NCBI GenBank assembly: GCA_037783415.1
Contig: JAZGTN010000037.1
Coordinates: 5,194,501-5,258,500, forward strand
DNA from: Leptasterias polaris
Lineage: Eukaryota; Echinodermata; Asteroidea; Forcipulatida; Asteriidae
Reading direction: 5' to 3'
Length of the DNA: 64,000 nt
Made by a program: the position numbers and the translations under genes. Below the pieces are notes generated by a model. The model saw only the letters and a list, made by a program, of their open reading frames with translations, was not told the origin of the DNA and ran no database searches. Shown piece after piece: positions 1-13,900 of this stretch (the first letter of the stretch is position 1; each line of letters begins with the position of its first letter).

Positions 1-29
1 AAGGCCTCAAAGCACTTCACAAAAATACA

Positions 30-38
30 TAATAATAC

Positions 39-73
<35 letters not shown>

Positions 74-411
74 CGGTTCTTATAGCGCTTTTTATCATAC
101 TCCTAGGGGCGAAACAAAGCGCTCAGTATTTTTCCTGCAAGGTATGTGGAGCTACGTTTTTGAAGTATGAGACCCTTTTCTTATAGCACCATGTAATGGT
201 TTACAAGGTGCTGTGGCGCAATATGCAGCCAATCAAACCAGGAACACCGGGGCGAACCCCTTCTCTTTACGATAAGTGCACTGGGTTCTTTTACGTGCAT
301 TACACAACACACGGGACCTACAGCTTTACGCCCCATCCGAAGGACAAAGCAATAATGGTTAAGTGTCTTGCTTAAGGACACAAGTGTCACGACCGGGACT
401 CGAACCCAGCA
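30..411 (-). mobile_element. tRNA-derived SINE, minus strand (type I)
   Basis: Read on the minus strand: box B GGGTTCGAGTCCC, CGTGACACTTGTGTCCTTAA, GGTCCCGTGTGTTGTGTAAT, the CACCTTGTAAACC region and a TTA-repeat tail (28-70). The tRNA-like head is truncated. Confidence 0.75.
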
Positions 412-605
412 ACTACATATAACAGAAAGAAAATACTCATAAAAACTATCAATAAGCAGACAATAAGCAGACAAGCAATAAAATACAAAGCATGGATAAG
501 CAATGTATAGCAAGTGCTTTTTTTTGAGTCCTATGAAAAGAAATCCGCAGGCATACTGCTTGGGTGGGGTTCTAACCCAAAACCCATCATGCCACTCCAG
601 AGCAG

Positions 606-760
606 GGCCCCATTTCATAGAGTTGCTTAAGCAGAAAATATTGCTTAACAATTTGTTGCTTAGCAGAAATGAGCAGGATGCCAGTTGCAAATTGTACATT
701 GTGACATGGTAGTTTGGCTGATAACCTTATTCTGGTAAGCATAGTGCTTAAGCAGCTCTG
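606..760. mobile_element. Fold-back MITE, GGGCCCAATTTCAT family
   Basis: GGCCCCATTTCATAGAGTTGC ... GCTTAAGCAGCTCTG, with the family's internal TTGCTTAGCAGAAATGAGCA block. Confidence 0.65.
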
Positions 761-968
761 TCTTACTACTAGACCACTAAGCATACCCAGTAGATAGAGG
801 CCAGTTCCAACTCTGTACATATAGCTAGTTTATCATGGCTATATCAAACATGTTCATTTAAAAACCAGACAGGCACTGTACATATAAAATTAAGTCAAGA
901 GAATTTTACAATTGACAAACTCACAGTTATTGACAAGGTTTCCCCCCTGAGTGCAATGAGCACTTATG

Positions 969-1098
969 GTGGGGAAGGAAGGGTGGGGAGGGGATGGGGG
1001 GGGGGGGGGGGAAGGAAGGGTGGGGAGGGGATGGGGGGGTGGGGAAGGAAGGGTGGGGGGTGGGGAAGGAAGGGTGGGGAGGGGATGGGGTGGGGGGT
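969..1098. repeat. G-rich minisatellite with quadruplex potential
   Basis: Repeats of GGTGGGGAAGGAAGG and GGGGAGGGGATGGGG with many G4+ runs on the plus strand, including a run of at least 14 G. In the DOCK intron beyond exon 9. Confidence 0.85.
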
Positions 1099-1221
1099 CA
1101 GAAATCGTAAAAGATTTTACAAGGTGTCTACAACTGTTGACATTTCTATAGTTAGAATCTAGGGAAGAAATGCAATGAGGGAAAAACAAATACTGAAAAA
1201 TCTAGTAAGCATGGGGGGTGC

Positions 1222-1680
1222 TATGCGGATCGATTTCGAGTCCTGGTCTTGACACTTGAGGCCCTGAGCAAGACACTTTACCATTATTGCTTTAGCTTTA
1301 AGATAAGATGTGAAGCCGTAGGTCCTGTGTGCTGTCTAATGCACATAAAAGAACCCAGTTACGATATATATTTGGTTTGCGGTAACACCATGTGTATATC
1401 TTGCTAGGCAGATTTTGTTCTTTGAGAACTTGTCTTGCTATTTGTTCTACTGCCGTGGAGTAGATTATTTGGAATTCGTGAGACTTTGGGAGACTTCTCA
1501 GTTCTAAAAAGAATTGTCCTGCTTATAAACTACTACCCGGGCGAAAGGTAGGAAATCGGCCGGGACTACTACTTTCACTTTGTGGATCGAGGGGACTTCT
1601 CATTATTAACATCACTGCCGCGGAGCGAGTTCTTAATTGGTCTTAACATTTCGACTAGCTTGCTCTAGTCATCGTCAGGA
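1222..1680 (+). repeat. Partial type I SINE followed by another dispersed repeat
   Basis: 1230-1363 matches the SINE body (GAGCAAGACACTTTACCATT, GGTCCTGTGTGCTGTCTAAT). 1440-1680 is a separate unit with CTACTACCCGGGCGAAAGGT and CATTTCGACTAGCTTGCTC that looks like a multicopy element, although only one copy is in this window. Confidence 0.5.
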
Positions 1681-1887
1681 GACTGAAGAGTGTAAGACAT
1701 GTTGGTCCATTTATAATGAGCGCTTTGATACGCCCCCAGGGGTTTGATAGAACTCACTGTGGGTCCAGAAAACTTTGAAAACTTCAAACAACACCTTATT
1801 CAATAAGAAGACTGTTTTCAGTGGTTCCCAGCTTTTTTACTACCCCGAAAACGTTGACAACTTTTAACAAAAAGCCTTTCTACTTAC

Positions 1888-1969
1888 ACTGAATATTGTG
1901 CACAGGTTGCCGATTCTGTCGATGTTGTTTGGCACGCCCAGCTTGTTGAACTTAGCAAGATAACGCTCA
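1888..1969 (-). CDS. DOCK4: DOCK exon 9 (last exon in window)
   Basis: 82 bases encoding ERYLAKFNKLGVPNNIDRIG then NLCTIFS. Parallels SERFLVRLNKNG...CALF of DOCK3. Acceptor CTCTTCAG, donor GTAAGT, ends in phase 0 after residue 264. No further exon is seen down to base 1. Confidence 0.92.
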
Positions 1970-4900
1970 CTGAAGAGATTTAAGAAAAACCAAAAGAAAT
2001 GAAAAAAATATATTGGTATTTCGTTCTCAGGGATTAGAGGTAATTTGCGGGGGTTAAAGAAAGTTCCTAACCACACCTAAAATGTTACTTCGCAAAATGT
2101 TATTCTACGCCAAAATTAGGTAACCAGTCATACACAATGACACATGACATGGTACTTCGACTGGTAACCTGTTTTTGCTGAGGATCATTTGTCCATGCAA
2201 AGCATAAAAACGCATTCAAGTGTCCTTCGGCAATCCGCAATTGACATGACTATACGCCAGGAACATTTTGTGCAAATTAAGTTCAATAGAGGTTGATGTG
2301 ATACCACGCAAGGAAAGTTCTTTGTGTAGCATGTACTATGCATGCACTCACTGTGTTATTGGCTCAGTACAGATGGAGATAAAATGCGCTGGAAACAATC
2401 CAGTCAAAACCACCCTTTCCCTGTGTAAGCGCAATCCACCACAGTGCATTACCAAGAGTGGCGCGTTGACATAACTACTGTCAAACGCGTGCCGAACCTC
2501 GAATGCCAGTTTATCAAACCGCTGCTGCCTGCTGCGTAAGAGTTTTGCGCATTATGGCTTCCTCTGAAGTGAATTGGTTAAAAGCTCTTTGAGATAAGGG
2601 CACATAACTCCAAGACACTTTAGTAACAGTCACCTGATGAATCTGCTTTCTTTGGCGTCATACAAAGCAAAGAACGCTTCTGCCTCCTCCCCGATATTGC
2701 AGCCAAAGTTCTTGAGTTGTAAGTGAATGTGGTGAGCAAACGCTGCCATCCCCTCCACACCTTTTCCCTGCATCAGTCAACAAAGAAGCATTAAATCAAG
2801 GACAATCGTTCAAAATGCTCTCCTGGTAGATCTCTTGAACACATTTGCTCTAAAACAAAAACATTTTAAAAAGTATTGCATGTTCTTCGAAAAAAAAAAT
2901 CCTTATTGACCTGATTCACATGACACCACCATCAAAAATAATCTTGGTTGCGCCAATTTGTCAGTTTCCTCGAGTGCTGTACTGTGTAGTACACATTATA
3001 GGCGAAGTATGCACGTTTACACGCTCAGCGTGTCTTAAAGGTGCTGTATACGTTTGGTAATTGGAGCCTACTGATTGTGTTAATCCTATATAAATGTAGG
3101 TACATACAATAAAACTAACCTGTGAAAATTTCACTTCAAAAGGTGGTCGCGTTTTTGAGATATCACTGAAAAACCGGAGTGCATATATTTCCACGCAGGA
3201 AGAATATTCCCCATAGGAATGCAGTCTGAGAAGTGTTACGGCCGTAACGCTTCTCAGATTCAAATTTTGGGGGATAAAAAGTGATATATTTTTCCATAAA
3301 CGTAGTACTTCAAAGTGAAAAGTTTCTCAAAATGCATTATACTACCCAAAGCTGCCGCACTTCTTACCAAGTTAGTTTTTGTTGCCATTAATTTTCAGAG
3401 TCATTACCAAACGTATACAGACCCTTTAACATACATTTTTGCTTCCCAACATGGTAAAACAGGGGCAGACACTAGCTGTGCGTGACGTCAGTGCAAGGGG
3501 TCAATACTGCATACTTGTCATGTATAGATTTCATCACAAGCGCCTCATAGTAAAACCAAATTGCATTTGCACCGTATCGATACCTCTCGTAACTAACCCC
3601 TGGAAGGGAAGCACCGAAAATCAACGCTGATTGGCCAAACAAAAGTGACTGCTCTGCATACATGCTTGTTAAAAACATTAGAGCGCTTGTTTGGTTATTT
3701 TAAAGTCACACTTCCAGGAGTTATGATCGAGCAAGGCATTCCAGGCGAGAGAAAAAAATGGCGCAGCAAGATCTTACACCACTGGGAAGGATGTTGGTTC
3801 AGTAGTTTCTGTCTCCGCCATTCACTTCAGTGGACACCCAAACCAGAACCCGTTTGAATCCCGAACCAGAGCCTCACATGTGGATTGGATTTTCAGTCCC
3901 TAAATGTACCTGAATGCTTCAGTTTTCCCCTTTTGGATTTTCCTCCCACATCTAAAACTGAACATTTCTCCTTGTTTCCTGTTCATTCTGTTTTTGACGC
4001 TAATTGCGCTACTGGAAGTGTCATGCAAACCCGATCCCCTATACATCATTCAAAACCACAGAAGGTGATACTGAATGGTCAGAGAGTTGGATGATCTGTA
4101 TTGCAGGCTGGCATAGATTATCTATCATTAAAAGCCACAATGGACAACATTGAATGGTCAGACAATATTGAATGGTCAGACAGTAGGAAGGTTGACTCTG
4201 TACTATGCAGATGCGTTACCACATCAATCTCGGTTGTGCTATTTTGGGAGTCTTCTCCCTGTGTGGTATACAGTGAAGCGCAAATTTTATGCGATGAGGC
4301 GTATACACAAATACCTATGACTTGCTGAAATGCTGAGCATGACACAGTCGCCTAGTGTGATTTGCATGCAAGGGGTCCATAACAAGGCCACTGCATTTCG
4401 TCATGCTTAGCATTACATGCATTACATGTTATACCTTGTAACATCAAAACACCACAATGCCACCAAATCTTAGTAAATTCTGTATATTATATTAGTCAGT
4501 AGTAGCCACTTAACCCGGAAAAGGCTGTGTGGTGTTTGCATACACACCTAATTTTCATTGACATGGTTGTGAAGGGCATGTAAATGCGTAATAAAATGTT
4601 CAAGGCATCCTGTTGATGTTTGTACACGCCAAGACTCGTAGTAAGACATCTGCTCTAGCAATGCAAAGGTCGTGGGATCGACTCCCATCCAAGTAAGTTG
4701 CCTATGGATTTGTTTCACAGAACTCAGGAGAGTATAAAGCATATACAGTGCTTAATACACAATGGTGTACGGGTAAAAAAACTATGTTCTTCATCCAAGA
4801 TGCAAATTTAACATCTATTAAGACTGTTTTGGGGTTGTTTTTCCCCCAAAGACAACAGCAGGTGGCGTGAGGACATCTCATTGTGCAGAGTGCAAAAGTG

Positions 4901-7900
4901 CACTTAGGGTGTTACGGTTTGTTTCCCCAATCCAAATAGTGAAAAAGGGTATGGAATTCATGCTCAACATCTCCCTTTCACTGATTATTCAGTTATTCCC
5001 CAATTCCAGACCTTCCTCCTTTTGTCTGACAAACGAGGATTACGAGAGATCAATACACTGCCATGATTGTTTTCCGATTGTACTTGGCATGGAAGGCAAG
5101 TCCCCGATTCCAGTCAGAAAGGGCCCATTGTCAGCCCTGGCCTTATGGCCGATTCACGGTGAACGAAAAACCATGAGTGAAAAAAGAAATCCCAGTGCAT
5201 TTTCATTTTTTGAACGTTTGTTGTTTTTACTTGGTTTTGTCATGATTCCATTGTATTAACGATATTCTCAACAACAATCAAATTTGTGCTCGGTAAAAAT
5301 TTAGGCAATCCGGCGGTGAGGCGGTTAATTTATTAGCAGGACATTTAAATGGATGAAATTGTCACAGGTTAGCTTTCTGAAGCACTTAATAACAGCTTTA
5401 ATTTTTAACTTCACATGTCATATCTTTAAAATTTGATATTAATATATCATAAATCAATCATGCTTCGTAATTTGACCATAAGTAGTCATTTTTTTTAAGT
5501 GTTTTTGAAAGGATTAAAGATGCATCACCAAATTTGTATTTTTTTGCCAAAACGATGGTTGCAAAAAATCAAATATTAGATTATTCTTGTTTTAGTCGAG
5601 GAAGCTATGGACTTTCGTTTGACAAACTGATTTTTTTAATCTCACAATGCTTAGTAAAAGTTATTTAAATAACCATCATCTGCCAAAATTCATTCTGAGA
5701 AACAAAAAAGGGATAGTTGTGTCTTTCTGCAACAAATAGATCAATGCAACTCAAAGTACAGCATTAGTAATGATGGCACTTTTGCTGGTACTTGTTCATA
5801 AAAATATCTTTAAATCCCTACTGTAGAGCTTCTTTTGGTTTTTTCTTTTTCCTTTTACAATTTTAGGCAGTAACTATTGCTAGTAAGCTTGCGGGTACAA
5901 GAATTTATACTTCTCTTTTGGGAGGAGTATTGGCTCTGAAATGAGTGATTGTTTTTGTCTCGACGTTTTGAACGGTTTACTCTGCTTGTCATCAGGAGAA
6001 TGCTTGACTACTGATGATGATGAGGCTTAAGAAGGACTAGAAAGATGCACATTCGGGTGGGAAGGATACAGATTTTTCCTGAAGACAAGCAGAGTAAACT
6101 GATCTAAATGTTGAGACCAAACCAATTTGTTCTTTTCAAAGCCAACCCTCCTCACCCAAAAAGATTTACACATGGTTGCACCTGCAAGTTCACTGGCTAC
6201 AGTTGCTTCCATTTATTCACACCATGCAACAATTCAAACATCACTTCGCACAATTTTCTCCCACGAGCTACATTATTTCTTGCGGAAGTTTTCTCAGAAA
6301 AATTAGAATTGGTTTTGTGTTTGCATTCAGTAAGCTTTCAGATGAAACAAAGTGTACTTTAGGTAAAATGGATCCCAATAATGTGTAGTGCCTTCAAGAG
6401 GATTAGGAAAAAAGAAAAGCTTGGGCATTTAATGGATTTGTAAGATGGAGGCTCAGAGACACTTTATCCTGTTGGTAAGTGCAAAGCCGTATCCAAATTA
6501 GTGGCTTCGGCTACAGCTCTGGCTATTGCTAAGGGTGTTGCTAAGGAAGTCCTATACTTAAAGGCATGGTGATGCGGCAATCCAGTCGTAGCTGTAGCCG
6601 CAGCTGCTATATTGGAAACGGCCTAACAAACATGTATTTCACTGAAAGCCATGATCACTTCACACAAACTGGCTGTAATGATTACCAAAAGCTCATAGGA
6701 AGTGCACTGCGTACAATTTTTATTTTTTATTTTTTTGAGAATTGTGAATGAACAAAACATTTTTTGGTTTGCCTTTCACATTATGTCATGCAAAGACTCA
6801 AGGTCCTGTTGATATTATCACTTTCTGTCATAAGAAATGCATGGTTGATTTTCCAAATAATGTCACACGATAAGACATTTTCAAGTTAGATTTGGTTAGT
6901 CACAAGTTACCGCATAAAATTGAAGTTCCTCAGGCTAATGTAAGAATTGCTATGTCACATGATTCAGCGCAAACGTTTACGTAGTTACATAAGAGTCTGC
7001 GAAAACCAATACACAATTTTGAATGAATGTGTATGGCACAATGGTACCAGGGTTTGCTCATCTGGAGGTTGCTATACAAAAGCTTGCCCCGAACCATTTG
7101 ACATAGCAACTGTCTCTGTAGCCTGAAGATTTCAAATTTAAGCGGTTAAACTTGTGACAAAGCATCCAACATGCAAATGGTTTATTGTATGCCAGCTTTG
7201 GAGCTGGAAGTAGCGAAAAACCGTAAAGTAATGATTCACCAACAGATTAAAGTGACACCAATTACATAAAAAAATTGAATGATAGTCAAGCAATACTAGT
7301 GCAACAGCATCAGCCGATATTAAACGTACTGACAGACCTGTGAGGGCGGTGAGATATCGATGCCCGCAGATTTGACAGCCAAGAGCCATCCTGCATCCAT
7401 GAACACCTAGGCAATTGACACACAACACACACACATACAATGACAATATGGAACATGAAGCAGGGGGAGTTGGGTAGAGGGTAGGGGTGGAGGACGACGT
7501 GGAATCCTGCATAAACACTTCCGTGGAATGACTGACCCGAGTTCTGAGCTATCCAGTACATTCTGAGTGCGATATTGAAATGTCAGCACAACATCACGTT
7601 GGACTTCTAAGACCAGGCAAAAACAGGTTGGCTCAGTGGTTTCTTTCCCTGCCTTTCCCTGCCGTTCGAATCCCACCTCAGACCTGAGCCTTACATATGG
7701 ATTGGGGTTTTCAGACCCTAGCCGATTGGGTGGGTTTCCCCATTTTGGGGTTTTCCTCCCACATCTAAAACTGAACATTTCTTCTCATTTCCTATTCATC
7801 CTGTTATTGGCGCAGATTGAGCTCTTGGATGTGTAATAAATAAATATAAAAACCATTTTTAAACCTTCACCATGGGGAGTGAAGGGGGGGGAGGGACAGA

Positions 7901-10900
7901 AGGGAGGGGAGAAACAGGAAGGCACGGAAATGTAACTATTACCTACATCAATATTTCCTTGATATAACTGAGTAACAAGCTTTTCTTTATAAACATTAGT
8001 GTAAAACAGAAAAGTGGCAATCTTGACAAGATACAACCCATACCCATGGGGACGGTAGGGGAGTGGAAGATGGAGGCAGGGAAGTGGTGACACACGTAGG
8101 TAACGGCAAACTACATAAACATTTCCTTGAAATTCATGAACATTTGATCCAAACAGGCATTAGTGAAATAAGGGGAAAATACAGAGTAAACAAATTGGGA
8201 AAAATACTTCTACGTTTTTTTTATATGCAAGTTCGCCCTACACCAAGTTTAAAAAGCCACTCTTGGTAAGGGGCTACAAGAAGAAAACATTTAAGATGAA
8301 AATAAAATAACTCAAGGAAGTCGAAGGTAGGAATTGATATTCCTTTCAAAACAGTCTAGATTGTAGGATGGAGGGACACATGCACCAAGAAAGGAGTTCC
8401 AAAGAGATGCAGTACATGGAATAAAGCTGAATGGCTCTTACATGTAGTTCTACATCTCAGCAAAGCGAAAGTGTACGGGTGAGAACAAGCAGAAAGCCTG
8501 GCTTCATGCTCAAACACCCTGATACGAGGAATCAGGTCGAACAGCTTGTGGCACATTGACCATGGAAATATATGCAGCAATAAACAAGAGGCTGGCTACA
8601 GACCAATGTTGTGTCCCATACTGCGGGAAAGGGAGGTTATCCTAGAGCAAACATGATCGAGTCTCCAGAGATGAACCCTGATTCACTTGAGTGATTTACT
8701 AGGATCCTTCCTCACTCCCAACAAAACGTCACCATTATTATGGCTCATACATGTATAATTCAACACCCAAACTGTTATGGTATGCCTGATCCCATGTACT
8801 GTAAAGCATAGGCGGTCAGGTTGGTGTAGTGGTATCTTGCCTCGCCTTCCACCTATGGGACCCCGGTTCGAATCCCACCTGGGGCACTATGTGGATTGGG
8901 TTTTCAGTCCCTGCCTGATCGCGTGGGTTTTCCCTGGAATAATTCTCTGGGGTTTTCCTCCCACATCTAAAACTGAAACTTCCTTCATTGTCTTCTCTTC
9001 ACTCTATACCATCCTGTTATTGGCGACTTGATCGCTGTTGGATTTGGTTAATAAATAAATAAATAAATAAAATAAATAAATAAATATAAACAGTTCACAA
9101 GTGCTGCCCTCAATCCAACAGATGCACAAACAAAATGAGCAGTTCGATTTTGAAGGGTTGGGATAAACAAAATACGAAAACAAGAATGAAAAAAATTTTG
9201 CACTTTTCTTTTTGCTTCCGAATTATTTCCCTCCTTTAGGAAAACTAAAACCCTGTGAAAGTCAGCGAAAGAAATCAAAACAAAGTGTCGTTGAGAGAGA
9301 ATTTTAAAAAAAATAAAAATTCCACCTCAAAGTTCTTGAGAACTGGAATGGCACCAAACAATGTCACAAAAATAAAGTGAACACATCGATAGCATTCGAT
9401 TGCTTGATGAAAAAAGGTAGAATATATTTTACTTTGGAACAATCAAGGATTCATATTTGCTGAATAATAAAGAGAAGTTTGTCTGTCTCTGAAGTTTAGA
9501 CAGCTACTAGAAACTATTCTACATTAAGCTATTGCAACACAATACTTCTTAAATTCGAATCAAATTTGCTTTGATTATAACAACTAAGACCATAGAGAAA
9601 AGTTGTTCTGAAAAATTGAGTTTTTGTCTTCGTTCTAATCGTGGTTTGGGGAGTGGGGGAAACTGCCGGGAACTTGTGACTGATATCTTGGTTTTGGGGG
9701 ACTAGTCTCCAGATCAAGTCCTCATAAACTTACCTGTGATACTTTGGCAGTCTGCTCAACACTCTGGAGATGCTGTATCGGACAGGGGAAAGAGAACAAG
9801 TCAATATTAGTATGTTTTCTAAAATTTATCCTATCAGAGTTATCTGAACCTTCAATCAAACGGGAGAATTTAACACATCTCGGACAAGCATGTCGTTTCT
9901 GTGTTTGTGAACGCTAAACCAAATCCTGCTTCCAACCTGCCATAACAGGGGTTAGGGTTAGGGTTAGTTTTCCCCTACCTTTCACTACTGTGGACCCTGG
10001 TTCAAATCCCACCACAAACCAGAGTGAAATTGGGTTTCCAGTCCCTACCTGATCCCATGGGCTTCCCAATATGCCGTTTTCTTCATAAACCTAAATCTGA
10101 ACATTTCCATACTCCCTCACAAGTAAAACTCTCTCACATTCAAATGCTGTCCCACCCTGTTCTTCCAAGCATAGTATCCGCACTTTATGTGACCCAACAT
10201 ATGTGAAAATTTAGGCTCAATCAGTGGCTGGAGTCACAAGAAAATAGTGAGAAAAACTAAAATTATTTATTTTCACTGTTTTAGAACATTCAGTTTTGGT
10301 CCCACAAGATCAAAACTATTTGTTTTAAGCATTTCTCAAAAACTATAACTTTTCCAGGCAAAAATATTTAAAAGGAAGTTTTTCACCATGATCATCTTCA
10401 TACCATGTAAAGTTGTGTGTAAATCTGGAAACACATCACTGTGTCGGTGCAACAATGCCGTATCTCCTGAAATAGAGTTCACGTGAAATGCAAGTTGTAG
10501 AACGATAACAGTTTGTTTCCCGCTTAAACTGTACCCACAAAGTTAAAGGACACCCAGATACAATATTAATGCTCAGAGCGCTTTCACACGAGATACGACT
10601 GTTGCACAATGGCGCTTCGACCTTGTTGCACCGACACAATGCTAAATTTGTTCATTCTTGCCAAAGTTGTGCACACCATTTTAAACCACACTCACCACTT
10701 GATGTAGGTCAACTATGCTACACGTGTTTGTATCGATGATCTTCCCTTCCACGCTGGGTACCAGGTCCAGACCCATCCTCTGGTTGCCCCAGTCGATGCG
10801 ATTGGTGATCTGTATCTTGACCTCTCTGGCCGGCTCCTGGGTCAGCTGACCGGAGAGTAGCTGCCGTCTCAGGTCAATCAGCTCCAGCATGACCTTACGC

Positions 10901-13900
10901 AGCTCACAGAACCACATCATCTCATATGTCTGAGGGGAAGGCAACAGACAGATTAGTTCTCAGAAGGCCCAAGATAGTTTTGTTTCCAGTAACCCGACTG
11001 TTCAAAAACCTGCCAACCCCCAAAAGTTGTATAAATAAACTAAAATTTCCTGATCAACTACTATAACACCAGAGTTCAAGGCATCTCCGAGATATTTTAC
11101 CATCATTTTTTATTACCCTCAAATTTCAATCAAACAATAGAAGGTAAAATTAAGTATAAACTTTTTCCATCCATTATTGTTGGAAATTTAAAAGTGATTT
11201 TAAGAGAACTTTAAAACCTACAAATGATCTTGACTGAACTCAAATTATTATCAGTATAAGTCTATTGACAAGTTGAAACACTTTTTGGGGTGGTTTCAGG
11301 TACTGTAAAAAATAACAACCACTGGAAAAACTGCAAATGTGCTGGATGGAAAATGGTCCCTTTTTTTTGCTCCAAGCATTTTCCGCAGTAAGCCTGCTCC
11401 CACCTAATGTCCAACTGAGTCTTCCAAACTTGGGCCATATCCATGGCTATGGCTACGAGTAGCTATGGCTACGAGTATTGCTAAGGGTGTTGCTAATGAC
11501 GTCCTACATGTATACTTCAGTGAATGATGATGCGAAATCTAGCCGCAGCCGTAACTGTAGCCGCCAATTCCAACACGGCCTTACTTGAAAATATTTGTTA
11601 TTGTAATGCTATTGATTTGAAAATTTCTCACTGATGATGCAATGAGGTAATTATATCAACCTCCTTCCCACAGCCCACCGCCTCTATTACACCCTCACTG
11701 AAGGAGTCAACTGTTCTCTTACCTTGAACCGATCAGTCAAGACAGAATGCCATTCCTTCAAGACGCCGTCAAGCTCTTCGATGAGACTGTCTGTGTCTAT
11801 GAGACTCTCCCTGTAACATGTTAAACATCTGGATGTCAGAACTGCAAAGTGTTTTTTCATTCATTTGATCATAATGGTTTAATTCAATGAAATTTCTCTG
11901 TGGCAACCAAGGGTCGAATTGCGGGAAAAGTTACAAAGAAGTGGAAATACAAGTTTGAATTGCAAATGTTCATTCCTTAAATGTTTGCTTTTTAAGGGGT
12001 ACTGAGGCAGTGATCAGGGGCATAAAGCAATTGACTCTGTTGCCTCCTTAAGGTGCAAGGCCAGCGCTTCAAGGGGCACCAAGGCAGGGTCCTCTTATCT
12101 CCTTGTACTGATCAAGAAAGTTTACAACTACACTTGATTTTCTTCATTTTTCAAGCGGCACCAAAGACAGGCACACAAGGGGCACCAAAACGAAGACATC
12201 TTACTCTTGTCACTTCGCTGTGAGGATCAGGTTTAAGGCCAAATTAAAGTACCATTAGTATGAATTACAACTTACCCCTGGTTGCTGGATTGCTCCTTGC
12301 GATGTACATGGGAAGATGGGAAGATCCCCTGAAAGATAATCCAAAGATTTAACGTTATATTAACAAGAAGAGAAATCAGGCATTTGAGAAAAGGCTCTGC
12401 TGCCTCCTGAGGTCAACACCTAAGGGCCCAATTTCATAAAGCTGTTAAGCAGAAAATAATGCTTTAAAAAATTCTTGGCTAAGCCAAACATAAGTGGGGC
12501 ACCAGTCGCAACAATGTAAATTTTATGGAATGTTGACTGGTAACTCGTTTCTGCTGAGCAAGGTTTTTCTGCGCTTAGCAAGTTTTTGTGCTGACAATCT
12601 TTATGAAATTGGGCCCTGGGGTCGATTTCACAAAGAGCTAATATTGATCTTAACTGCGAATCACTCTTAAATGCTAAGCAAAGTGTGATGTCACAATTCA
12701 AATCACTATGGTGATACTGATGAAAACTCATCTACAGATGAATCTTTAGTGATTTGTGAATTCGAGCCCAGGTTCTTAATGATCTGCATACATGGACACG
12801 TACTGGCAGTGCAGTTTTGTCATTTCAATTGTAAGCAGTGGATTCACTTTCTTCGTTATTTACTTAACACCACAAATCGTGTAATACACGCACAATAGAC
12901 CCCTTGCACATGACATCACAATCCCAAAACAGGGCCTTGGGTGTGTGTGGTGGCCGTGTCATTAATAATGTACTTGACCAAACCAGTCAGAAAAATCTGT
13001 TCTATTTTTCATTTGTGTCATTCTCTGCCGCCAAAACTAAATAATTTTATAACTTATTTTCCAAAATATACTTTACATGTAAACTTACAACTTTTAAAAA
13101 CACTATTTCTTTTTTTTCCTTTTTTGTTTACTATATCCTTGTTTTTGTCCATATCATGTAAAGTTACGTAGATGACAGAATCGGGAAATGATTTGTTCAC
13201 CATTTGGTAAAATAATCTTTGACAACAAATACTTCCTTTTAAAAAAAAACCTTAAAAACTGAGTACATTGACATACATGTACGTGAAGCATTGTCACCCC
13301 CCACACACACATGGCAAAAACACATTATTGGACAAATCTTGCTACCGTTTCCCACAAGGAATAGAAATCCATCAATGTTTTCATGTTGCTGTTGTTCAGG
13401 GATATCAAATTGTTACGCATTTTTGAGTTTTCACCAGGAAGGCAAGAGTGAGTTGGGAAATAACACGTCCTGGAGAGATCGGGGAATTAATTTTCACTGT
13501 AGGCAAAACGAAAACACTCCAACACATTTTATGCCTGTGATGCTAAACGAAACCCTCACAGATTACAATGTATGTGAATCTTGTCAAAATATATAAAAAT
13601 TGTACCAGCGGTGGAAATGGTCTACAGTTAATGGTCTCATAATGCTTTTTACACTAGCAGAGTCTTTTCTATTGACTTTACTTGCAACGACATCACACGT
13701 GGCTACCGTCTGTCCATGGTCCGCCATTTTGGGAGTCGAAACTGCATGGACAGACATGGTTCGCACCTAACAATAATAATACAGGAGTCTTATATAGCTC
13801 ATGTATCCACTAATAAGGTGCACAAGGCGCTTGAGCACTCATGTAGAGAAGGTTTTGAAGTTTTGAATTCACCTTGTAAGGGTTTACAAGGTGCTGCTTC

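Larger units (their letters stand above)
2768..9733 (-). other. DOCK intron 7 (7 kb), repeats only
   Basis: Contains the type A MITE, type II SINEs, tRNA-like box B sequence near 4670, and an inverted-repeat element. The 130-codon frame at 4867-5259 has no recognisable domain. 6200-7600 and 9090-9700 show nothing I can name. Confidence 0.7.
9773..12275 (-). other. DOCK introns 4-6, no further genes
   Basis: The non-exon parts are AT-rich. 10170-10440 resembles the inner part of the TTAA-type MITEs. The rest has no recognisable feature. Confidence 0.6.

Noticed and set aside
181..699. Long minus-strand reading frame of 172 codons
   Set aside because: It runs across a SINE body and an adjacent MITE; its composition is that of translated repeat and no domain is recognisable.
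890..1189. Proline-rich frame (PSPPPTLPSPPPHPL)
   Set aside because: It is the translation of the G-rich minisatellite on the other strand.
4867..5259. 130-codon plus-strand frame
   Set aside because: No similarity to any known family, no splice context and located in a DOCK intron; likely chance.
8811..8890. tRNA-like sequence with good A and B boxes
   Set aside because: It is the head of a dispersed SINE with a conserved body and A-rich tail, and has no consistent acceptor stem.
9949..9969. Telomere-type TTAGGG units
   Set aside because: Only three units next to a SINE; no sign of a chromosome end or fusion.
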